A stretch of 64,000 nucleotides of DNA, taken from positions 366,277-430,276 of the forward strand of contig JAVLUZ010000596.1 in assembly GCA_036768485.1 (NCBI GenBank), written 5' to 3'. The DNA comes from Mermis nigrescens (Eukaryota; Nematoda; Enoplea; Mermithida; Mermithidae). The translations under genes and the position numbers were made by a program. The notes beneath the pieces are model-generated. The model ran no database searches. It was not told the origin of the DNA and was given only the letters and a program-made list of their open reading frames with translations. Positions 1 to 8,654 of this stretch are shown here, one piece after another (position 1 is the stretch's first letter; each line of letters starts with the position of its first letter).

Positions 1-400
1 TAATGAAAGCAGTGAGTCCCATTTATGTACAGCATGAGAATTCTAGGAGTCAGGCCCGAAAAATTTTTAAAAAGTGTCTTTTTGGGCTAAAAAACGACGA
101 GTACATGTCAAAAACACTGTTTTCAGACTTTTTTGGACAATACCATAAAAACATTTTTAAAAAATTGAAAAAATCTGGAAAATTGAACAAAATATTGTCA
201 AAAAATGTGTGCATGACGCCAAGAAAATTTGAGACTTCTGAGGCAAAAGTGAGCTAAAACGCTTAAAAAGGCACACTTTTTACAGTTTTTACAGAAAAAT
301 CGGCAATTCTGGGGGTCGCAGCCATTTTGCGGGGTCAGTAGCCATTCTATGTGGTAGAAACCCCCGAAATCTTCTCCCCCAAGAACACGTATGAGTGAGT
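1..400 (+). repeat. Dispersed repeat, family C, copy 1
   Basis: About 400 bp, beginning near TTTATGTACAGCATGAGAATT and ending near AAGAACACGTATG. Near-homologous copies lie at 31530-31925 and, degenerate, 34410-34755, all in the same orientation. No coding capacity beyond a chance 84-codon frame. It lies in a nAChR intron upstream of the first visible exon. Confidence 0.8.
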
Positions 401-471
401 CTCGTAATAAATTTTTTACACCCTGCGTTTTTCTGCTGTTAAATTACCGTTTTATACTTAATTATTTTTAG

Positions 472-691
472 GCCTCTCCGACTATTACCCATCGGTCGAA
501 TGGGAAATTCTGGAAATTCCAGCCGCGAGACGAAGAGTATTTTATACCAATCGAATTTTCAATCCGCGAGGGGTATTTCGTGCCGGATACGTCGTTATGA
601 CGTATACATTATCCTTAAGGCGTTTCCCTTTATTCCACGTCATCAATTTGGTGTTTCCTTGCGTTTCGCTGTTATTCCTTACAGTTATCGT
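472..691 (+). CDS. nAChR exon a: end of ligand-binding domain and M1
   Basis: Acceptor TTTTTAG ends at 471. The exon opens with two bases of a split codon and is read LSDYYPSVEWEILEIP through MTYTLSLRRFPLFHVIN to FLTVIV. It ends in GT before the donor GTAGGT, and the split valine codon is completed in the next exon, giving VIVFYLP. The loop-C cysteine pair is absent here. Confidence 0.9.
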
Positions 692-3600
692 GTAGGTTTT
701 CGATTACTAATTAATATCACTCACACATGTACAGTGGGAGGGGTATAAGGGGGATATTCCTTTACCAGGACTTTTGATAAGCTTACCCCCTCAGCCCATT
801 TTGGACTAAAACCTATTGATTGAACTATGAAAAACGGAAAACGACGGCTAATAGCTCAATTTCAATTGCATACAGTTATTTTTCTAGCATTAAACTTATA
901 AATCCTGTCGTTCAGACACTTTTATTCTATTATTTCGTTCATATTTTATGCTAAAGGTCATTTCATCGCTCTTATTGTTATTTGTTTTCATTTAAATTGA
1001 ACGACGAATATTCATGAAGAATAAAATACAGAAAATTAACAACAAATTAAGTATTGAAATTTGACATTAAATAACAAAAAATTACCCATTTACTCCACCC
1101 TCCCCCGGAATCTCGGTTTATCTCCCTCCCAGAGCTTTTGACCGTGTGCATGTATAATATCTCAGATTCATGTTTGCCTTATAAAACAATTTATATTAAT
1201 CGGCTATTAGGGCTAGTGAAAAAACGATGTAGAACACATCAAAAAGGGCAAAAGATTTCACACCACGTTTTACTGCGTTTGCATAAAAAATACCTCGTCT
1301 CTCTCTTCTCTCCTAATGAAAAATGAGTCATTCACAATTTTATCAAAATTTAAGCATTTTTATGAATCTGTGTGAATCAAAGCGTTGACTGTACTGTACT
1401 ACCTTTGAACACGGCCTACACTCTTTTTTGATAAGATAAAAATATACCAACAAAAATATCCTCAGCACATGTATAGGCATGTATGTATGTACGTACATTA
1501 GTTGCCACCAGACATGCGCGTGAGGGATTAGGGATTAAAGACCCCAGAATTAAAAATGGGAAGTTTCCCGAGGAAAATCAGGCAAAATGAAGGCCAAAAG
1601 GATGAGAATCAAAGATTTTCTCCAAGAGTGCTTAGACTTGACCAGAACCTAAAGAATAATATAGTTGCAACGCTATTTTTGCTTTTACTTTTGATCACAT
1701 TTTGCCCGAGAAAAGCTCACTAATTGACCCACCCCTAAACCATCGATGCACAAGGTCAGGGTCGGAAGCGGGGAAAAATCCAAGAAATCCAAACCAGTAA
1801 ATTTAGTGTGCACGATTTTTTTTTGCTAATTAAATGACAGAAATGGTGAAAATAGCCTACGAAACGTTTTTCCATGGTAATGACGCATTTTAAGCATTTT
1901 AAGTATATTGATCACTTTTAACGCTAAAAATATATAGAATTTGATCAATTTTGCGATAAATTTTGACGTTCAAGACCATTTTGACATAATTTTGGACGCT
2001 TTTTAAATAAAAGATACATAGAATCATGAATCTGGCGCTGCAAAAATTTTGACGTTATTCTTGCTTTTGTCCTCAAAAGTGATGCAGAATATGTTCCGTC
2101 AGCTCAAAATCGCCGGACAGTACTTTTCTGCCTGACACTTCAGGGGTTATCTCCCTCATCATTTTAGGTACATGTGTGTCCCAGACCAACTTACCCACCA
2201 GACCTTTCAGATCGGCTGACCCCTCAGATCGGCTATTTTATGCATCTACGGTTGCTATTTGCTAGTAATGAATTGTTTTTCACTATCGTATTTTGCTAAA
2301 TACAATAATGTTAAATTCATCTGTTTGAGCAATCTATTTCTGATTTATTTTTCTGATTTCTGATCCAACCAAGTGATCTGTTCCAAACCGTAAAAGATTC
2401 AACAGTCCAAATATTTTCTTACGCTTATTACGCAGTAACTAATTTCCCTTCAGATTTTACTTACCCACGGAATCCGGTGAAAAAATCGGTTTGAGTATTA
2501 ATTTACTCGTTTGCCTTACCGTCTTCTTCTTGCCACTCACTGAAAGTTTCTCAGCTAACAGCGACGCTAGTCCTTTGATCGGTAAGTAATAATAATATGT
2601 ATTTTTCTGTCAGAACATTCTTCCCTGAATCTTTTTATGATCTAATGTTTTGCATTTCTTATGTATACTACTTTATTCACTAAGGCACAAATTCATGTAT
2701 TAAAAATTTTACTCAAACGGAAGTCTTATTGAAGATTATTAAGTTTCCAAAGAATATTTTGATGTTTACAGTAAGAAAAATTAAAATTAATTTTTTTCTG
2801 CGAAGTAGACTGCAAATTTTGATTATAAGAAGTTCTTTAATCTTTTGTCTTATTGGTGTGATGAATGACATTTTTTGAAAACTTTATTTTATTTCAGTTG
2901 AATTCCTGATTTTCATTTTACTGATGATTAGCAGTGCGATTGTGATGACGATTTATGTACTAAATTTACGATTCCGTTCGCCAAATACTCATCGAATGCC
3001 AAGATGGATGAAGAAATTTTTTATGAAAACTTTACCTAAATATTTATTTATGACGCCTCCCGAGAGTGGAATTGATGAGGATTGTTTTAGAAGGGTCAGC
3101 ACGAAGAGTAGACTTGAATCGCCAGCTCAACCTCAGCGAGTCGCTCGTTTAAAAATTAAGGAACCGGTAAGTTGTACAAGCAAAACATTGAAGATTTTAC
3201 CTGTCTTAAAGTTTATGCATGGATAGTCATTAACAGAAGTTTATAGGTATTTTATTCTCTAAAAGTATCATTTTGCAGAAACATGCATTTTTGTTATTTA
3301 TAAAAGATTTAATTTGGACAAAAGGAGGACATCAAATTTGTGCCCTACATGAAGCGTTTTTTTCTATTATATACATACATTAAAATAGAACTTTCTGAAC
3401 AAACAGCTGGGAATATTATGATATCGGAGCATAACAATGACATTAAATTTCTTAAACTCGAGGAGCAAAACATATGTCGAAAATAAAATTCTGAGAGTCT
3501 ACCTGATTCTTGAGTGTCTAAATCTCCCTTAACTCCCACCCCATCACGTCTACGTGTAGTAAAATGGAGTCGCTGGATCTTATGATGTAAAAAAATATTT

Positions 3601-6600
3601 TGACGTCGGATATGCTATGAATATAGGAACCGTTTGGTACAACAAATTTTTAAATTTGAAATATTTCGCAGAACAAATTGTTCACCTGCAACAAACTCTT
3701 AACATTATTTTTAACTTTAAATTCAATTTAGAGTTTCCTCGAAAATAACATACTACAATTTATTCTCTCGTATTAACAGCTCTCTTTCAGTTATGGACGA
3801 GCCAGTCTAGCCAAGAAGATCTAAATAAATGGAATCTCTTGGACAATAATTTATTGCATTTGCCAGAAAGAGATTATGAGCGTGAAAGGCGGCAGAAAAT
3901 AATCAAAATCTTGAATTCGCCCCACGCTCTCAAAGCCTTCGCAAACATTTGCTACATAGCTGAAATGCTGAAGAAAAAGGATAAAGACGAGAAGGTTGAT
4001 CAGGACTGGAAATTTATATCAGTAAGCCATTAGTAGCATGAAACAATATTATAAATATTAGGTATATTAAAATCCTTCTCAATATTAACTGTAATGCTCA
4101 CTATGATTTTCAACTTGGAATCGCAGTCCAAGCATCAGATTAGCACTCTAAACTTTTTATCGAAAAATAGGTCAAAAACAAATTCCTCGAAAGTGTTCTT
4201 CAGTCTTTCGACAGATTATTTCCAAAAAAAGTTTGAACTTAATTGTTTTTCCAAAACATATATTTTGGGTGATATAGCTGTACCGGGTCCTCCTCATACA
4301 TGGGCGTGGGAAGTTTAAGGGGGTGTGCATCCCCAGGAACCAAAATACTCCCGCCAGAAATCAAAATACCTCCCAAAATTCAATTTTTGAAATTTTTTTC
4401 GCAATTTTTTGATGCCAATGGATAGTGCTTGATGAGAAACGTTGAAAAGTGTGTTTTTTCGCCATATCACCATTTTAAGGCTATTTTTTGACCTTTGAAA
4501 AGATCTTGCACCCCGTCTCTAAGAACTTTGGTGTCGCCCATCTATGGTCCTCCTGCCCCGGTCCAGGGGCCAGAAAATTTTAATATTGTTGTTAGATGCA
4601 AATGTGTTGCCTAAGTAATCTCAACATTCAGGTGATTCTATCTCACACTTTTATTTTCTTTTGCTAAAGATGTCGACGAACTAAGCATTAGGGATGGGAC
4701 TGGCCTGGCACAGGCACCGGCACCGGTGCCAACTAATAATACAGAAGAAGATTGTAGCTAATTATCTCATCTTTTTTTACATAAAAATCTTTCTAATTTA
4801 TCGTTTTACTCTAATGTTGAATTATGTTCAGATGCAGACATTATTACTCGATTTTTCAATGATAATAATTACATTTTCTGCAGTGGTTGCACCAAGATTT
4901 GGACTCATTCTGCGCGCAAGTCGTTAAAGTGTTGCGAAACTAAAGCAAAAATTTGACTGTTTAACATGGTAGAATGTCATTCAATTAATTAAATGATTCT
5001 TTGAAAACAAAATTCTGATGATTTGTACTCTTAAGTAGGCGTTATTAGCAATTGGAGTCGACAGAATACCGACGTGTATGGTTACAAACGAATATATTTC
5101 TCTGTGAAGTGCTTCAGGGCGCTTGATTCCTGGAGAATAGTTGCTAGCTCAACCCTAGGAAAATGCGGCTGATTCCTACAGAACTTTTGATTTTAAAAAG
5201 CCGCAGAAAATATGTTATACGCTTTTCACTGATCTGTTGGCTCGAGTGCATTAATTTTTTCAACCTTTCGCTTTAAATAATCATTTTCGACCATTTATCG
5301 TTAAACTTCATTTAATTTTTTCGAAAATTGTTTGATTTTATATTTTAATGAGTAAGTTTAGTAAGAAATGTCAAAATAATGTTTTCACAGCATAGTTAAC
5401 AGAAGGTAGTATTGAAAAAAATTTTTAGACTACCCCGCCCTCGGAATTTTCATGTTTTACATCATAGATTTGTGGTGAAAAAATAACAATAACAAAAGAA
5501 AGCTTACTATGGTAAAAGCTGGTGGATCTAACGTGAACATGAATAAAAATGTGTACACATACAAACGTACGAGTAGCTGCATTATTGTTACTTAGCCCCT
5601 TAAACATATTCTCATATACAAAGTATAGTAGTGTATTGGCACCGGCACCGGCAAAAAAGCGGCACCGGTGCACCTCTACTAAGCGTATTTAACTCGTGTG
5701 AGACATTTAAAATGGCAGAATTTTTACTTTTTTCAATCAATCAGGCTAACAAGTTATAGTCTGTTCCATTCCAGACAAACCATTTTCGCGGGTCGCAGAA
5801 GAATTTTGCAGGCTACAAAAGTGCGTTAACGTATATCTACAGAAATGTTTTCATGTAAAGAGATAGGTGATCCCTTTGCCTCCTAATTCGCCAAATATTG
5901 TAAGCGTTGTATAAGTTCAAATCACTTTTGTAGCCTGTTTACATTTTTAAACCTATTGCGAAAAAGGACCGCTTGACTATACATCCTAGCAGCATCATTA
6001 TTGTAGTTACAATAATTTTGACGCACGTTTAAATAGCAAGGCAGAGTTTAAATAGCATGGCAGATTTGTGGTCAGCGTAGTCTGGGATATCAGAGAGATT
6101 TTTCGAGCTAAAATGTTTTTAAAATAGGTAGAAAGGTTTAAAAAGCGTGATAAGTATATTACTTCTCAGATTTGGGTGGTTTTCAAACACTATCGCGCAG
6201 GGGCGGATTTAGGGGGGGGGGGGCGGGGGCGGCCGCCCCCCCATTGGCCCAGAAAAATGCGAAAAATTAAGGATTTTTGAGCGATTTTTGGGTCAAAACG
6301 GCTAATTTTTCCGCCCAAGTCAGGGTTCCGCCCCCCCTTAGGGGTACCGCCCCCCCTTAGGAAAATCCTAGATCCGCCACTGCTATCGCGAAAAAGCCGC
6401 GATTTTTATCCGTTTCCAACATCAATCTTACCATATTTTTATTAAGAAATTCGTCCTTTTCCAAACCCACACGTGCACGTCTGCTTACAGCTCTAGTGAA
6501 TAAGCGAGTAATTCGATAAAGTCGTATCTCCGTTTATAGAACCCGAAATGATAATTAAATTATTTTCTTACAATGCTTCATGCTATTCTTGGGTACAAAT

Positions 6601-6742
6601 GTCTATTTATAGTGCACGCACTTTTCTACTTAAAATATTAAAAGCTAGCTTGAGAGTTACGATGCAATTATAGACAGCTTGCAAGGGTAGTCACAAAGTG
6701 ATGTACGTATCAATTATTATTATATTTTTATAATTATTATTA

Positions 6743-6778
<36 letters not shown>

Positions 6779-6831
6779 CACTATTATTATTATTATTATT
6801 AATTTTATCATTATTATCATTATTATAATTA

Positions 6832-6879
<48 letters not shown>

Positions 6880-6930
6880 TATTATTATTATTATCATTTT
6901 TATTAATATTTTTATTTATCATTATTATTA

Positions 6931-6969
<39 letters not shown>

Positions 6970-8344
6970 TATTATTATTATTACTATTATTATTATTATT
7001 CTCCAATTATTTTTTCTTTTTTATCTGTAATATTAAGATATTTAAGACGAACAAGAGCTGTATACATATATTACGTAACAAAGGCTAACATGGGGATGTA
7101 ATATGACCACATTATATAGTATTTTTCTAGGCCCCGACTCCATTAAAACAGGCGCTCCCGGTACAGCTCTATTAAGGGAATGGATCGTTCAAATATTAGC
7201 CAAAGCTATTTGATGCTTGACAATATGTTTTCTTGATCTATTTTTTTAAACAATATAGTGCACGCAGGCTCGTATCCAGGATTTGTTGGGACAACTAACA
7301 AAACCGCATTTGTCTTCCTTTTTCAGTATGCTCTATCCATTAGGATTATATAATTAAAGTTTTTCTATAAAAATTCTCTTCTCTCTAAGAAAGCAGTAAA
7401 AAGTGTCGTTCTTCGGTGGTCGCATTTGAGGCAAAATTATGATAACTACTTCAAATATGACGGAAAATTTGAAGGTTTCATGATTGATAGATGCGGTTCT
7501 TCCATCTTTCCGTGCATTATCTTAGCTTTCAAAATTTCTACCAGTTCCGCTAAATATGGATCTGAGTATACGTTTGGTTAGCATTTGTAATATCAAGCTC
7601 AATTGATCTAGGTACTTTCTTCATTAAACCTTAGCATGTTAAGTCAGTTTAAAATAAAATTATTTTGAATAGGACGAGGCTTTGACCTGGCTGCGTTTTC
7701 CTACAAAAACCCATTGCTCTTACTGCAAAATAATTGTCGAACTAATAGTGCTCATTGCTTGTCCAGAATATTCTCTATAATGAATACAATACATACTCAT
7801 TTTTTGTCCTGCGTCACGACTAGACATGTACTTAGGGGTCTAGAGACTTTCAAATTGGAAAAATTGAACATTTTTTGAAAAAATGAGGCAATATGAAGGC
7901 TAAAAATGGTTGAAAATATAAATTTTTCTTTAAATTTGCTTGGAATCGACCAGAAACTGCGGGATAACGTAGTTTTAACGCTATTTTAGAATTTATATCA
8001 GCCTTTGAAGTCATGTTGGCTCAAAAAACTTAATTTATGACCCCCGGATCGGCCATGTCTTGCATATAAGGTCATGACGTGACTACCATGTTAGTGAACA
8101 ACTCTTTATTCGGGTTTTATCATATTTTATGGTAATTTTCTTTCAATTTTACTCGCTTGCAGTAACAAGCTGACTCATTTTTTTCATTCCTTTCCAGATG
8201 GTAGTCGATAGGCTTTTCTTATTCGTATACATCATTGTGGCTGTTTTCGGCGTGTCGATCTTCCTGTTACAGACGTCTACAATTTTTGATAATAACAAAG
8301 CTATTGATCCATTGATAGATCATGTGGAAAATTACAATAGATGA
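472..8344 (+). CDS. Nicotinic acetylcholine receptor subunit, 3' part (5 exons: 472-691, 2454-2581, 2898-3166, 3791-4021, 8198-8344)
   Basis: Encodes the C-terminal 330 or so residues of a pentameric Cys-loop ligand-gated cation channel subunit of the plasma membrane; earlier exons lie left of the window. Visible in order: the end of the extracellular domain (LSDYYPSVEWEILEIP, the receptor signature before M1), M1 (HVINLVFPC...FLTVIVFYLP), M2 (GEKIGLSINLLVCLTVFF), M3 (LIFILLMISSAIVMTIYVLN), the cytoplasmic start RSPNTHRMPRWMKKFF, the MA helix (ICYIAEMLKKKDKDEK..DWKFI), then M4 (MVVDRLFLFVYIIVAVFG) and a short tail to TGA. All junctions have GT/AG and frame is kept across all five exons. The loop-C region reads RVFYTNRIF, without the adjacent cysteine pair of alpha subunits, so it is probably a non-alpha or divergent subunit. 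M3-M4 is short for the family. The last intron (4.2 kb) is full of transposons. Family identity is firm; subtype is not resolved. Confidence 0.93.
692..1504 (+). other. nAChR intron, first part: nothing recognised
   Basis: AT-rich intron DNA after the donor at 692. I see no coding frame, repeat family or RNA signature here. Confidence 0.6.
1505..1765 (+). repeat. Dispersed repeat, family B, copy 1
   Basis: Opens GACATGCGCGTGAGGG and carries the family core CCCCAGAAT..AATGGGAAGTTTCC..AGGCAAAATGAAGGCC..TTGACCAGAA. Other copies: 7825-8075 and 61935-62170 in this orientation; 24525-24815, 34165-34405, 34775-35050 and 46630-46880 reversed. Confidence 0.75.
1766..2160. repeat. Unclassified repeat ending CGCCGGACAGTACTTTTCTGCC
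   Basis: The end of this stretch (about 2108-2135) is the reverse complement of the opening of another stretch at about 45838 (GCCAGACAGGTACTGTCCGG). The interior is AT-rich and unrecognised. Boundaries are uncertain. Confidence 0.4.
2454..2581 (+). CDS. nAChR exon b: M2 pore helix
   Basis: Acceptor CCCTTCAG, donor GTAAGT. Reads FYLPTESGEKIGLSINLL then VCLTVFFLPLTESFSANSD, the channel-lining M2 with its flanking GEK motif. The outer end (SFSANSDASPLI) departs from the usual IPPTS.. pattern. Confidence 0.92.
2582..2897 (+). other. nAChR intron: nothing recognised
   Basis: Short AT-rich intron between the M2 and M3 exons; no repeat or other feature seen. Confidence 0.6.
2898..3166 (+). CDS. 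nAChR exon c: M3 and start of cytoplasmic loop
   Basis: Acceptor TATTTCAG, donor GTAAGT. Reads EFLIFILLMISSAIVMTIYV, then NLRFRSPNTHRMPRWMKKFF, MKTLPKYLFM and a basic, serine-rich loop ending LKIKEP. The THRMPRW..KFF..TLPKYL segment is a standard post-M3 signature of nicotinic subunits. Confidence 0.92.
3167..3790 (+). other. nAChR intron: nothing recognised
   Basis: AT-rich intron between the M3 and MA-helix exons. A 64-codon reverse-strand open frame at 3345-3539 has no recognisable features. Confidence 0.6.
3791..4021 (+). CDS. nAChR exon d: cytoplasmic loop and MA helix
   Basis: Acceptor CTTTCAG, donor GTAAGC. Begins LWTSQSSQEDLNKWNLLD and ends FANICYIAEMLKKKDKDEK then VDQDWKFIS, matching the amphipathic MA helix that precedes M4. 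Open throughout in the phase required by the neighbouring exons. Confidence 0.9.
4285..4560 (+). repeat. Dispersed repeat, family A, copy 1
   Basis: About 275 bp: opens CATACATGGGCGTGGG, contains TTTTTTGATGCCAATGGATA, GATGAGAAACGTTGAAAA and TTCGCCATATCACCATTTTA, and ends near GTCGCCCATCTATGG. Other copies: 45435-45700 in this orientation; 12205-12449 (continuing 13106-13140), 26520-26800 and 62325-62585 reversed. Confidence 0.82.
4689..5678. mobile_element. hAT-type non-autonomous transposon, 990 bp
   Basis: Starts TAGGGATGGGAC and ends GCACCTCTA, imperfect terminal inverted repeats (TAGGGATG / TAGAGGTG). Both subterminal regions carry GGCACCGG repeats and the palindrome GCACCGGTGC. Flanked by CTAAGCAT (4681-4688) and CTAAGCGT (5679-5686), an 8-bp target duplication with one mismatch, as expected for hAT. 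It has no transposase frame. Confidence 0.8.
5756..5992. mobile_element. TA-type MITE, degenerate
   Basis: Opens TATAGTCTGTTCCATTCC and closes with GGACCGCTTGACTATA. The opening resembles the ends of the element at 43450-43704, and the rest shares the tip pattern of the 42-43 kb cluster. Confidence 0.5.
6198..6382. mobile_element. hAT-type MITE, 185 bp, perfect 8-bp target duplication
   Basis: Begins CAGGGGCGGATTTAGGGG and ends CCTAGATCCGCCACTG, so the two ends are inverted repeats of the widespread CAGTGGCGGATC hAT terminus. Flanked on both sides by CTATCGCG (6190-6197 and 6383-6390). Internal GCGGCCGCCCCCCC and runs of G/C; no coding capacity. Confidence 0.9.
6714..7000. repeat. (ATT)n microsatellite, about 285 bp
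   Basis: Long run of ATT/TTA triplets with occasional ATC and ACT interruptions, in the last nAChR intron. The poly-Asn/Ile open frame across it is an artefact. Confidence 0.97.
7263..7520. repeat. Degenerate dispersed repeat related to 15955-16320
   Basis: Opens GCAGGCTCGTATCCAGGATT and ends near TTTCCGTGCATTATCTTA. The latter string and the order of internal blocks recur at 15955-16320. Divergence is high and boundaries are uncertain. Confidence 0.45.
7825..8075 (+). repeat. Dispersed repeat, family B, copy 2
   Basis: Same core as 1505-1765: GAGGCAATATGAAGGC, TTTTTCTTTAAATTTGCTTG, CGACCAGAAACTG, AACGCTATTTTAG, ending CCCCGGATCGGCCATG. Lies about 120 bp before the terminal nAChR exon. Confidence 0.75.
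8198..8344 (+). CDS. nAChR terminal exon: M4 and C-terminal tail
   Basis: Acceptor CTTTCCAG. Reads MVVDRLFLFVYIIVAVFGVS, IFLLQTSTIF and a 20-odd residue hydrophilic tail to TGA at 8342-8344. The opening MVVDRLF is the canonical start of M4. Candidate ATTAAA poly(A) hexamers lie at 8428 and 8553. Confidence 0.92.
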   Translation: MVVDRLFLFVYIIVAVFGVSIFLLQTSTIFDNNKAIDPLIDHVENYNR

Positions 8345-8654
8345 AGTAAAACGATTATGTTCGCCGCGCATTCTATCGTTCTTTTTAAGGTTCACCGACG
8401 ACTGTTTGATAATGATGCAATATTAATATTAAAACTACTGTTGGGCCGTAGATAAGCTAACATGTGACATTTAGTACGGACGGAAAAACCTAGTTTTCTT
8501 ATCTTTTGTGCGGGAAAGGCTTCTAAAATTGCCTTATGCGCTGAAATATTATATTAAAGGGCCTTTAGTTTGGCGATTAATACGAGCGTTTGCAAATCTT
8601 TTTTCATTTCATCTATTTTTGTCTCATTAGTCATTACGTATTTCGAGCATATTT
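8345..8654 (+). other. 3' flank of the nAChR gene
   Basis: Presumed 3' UTR and downstream DNA; only weak ATTAAA-type poly(A) candidates at 8428 and 8553. Confidence 0.4.

Noticed and set aside
6740..7006. 88-codon Asn/Ile open frame
   Set aside because: Translation of the (ATT)n microsatellite.
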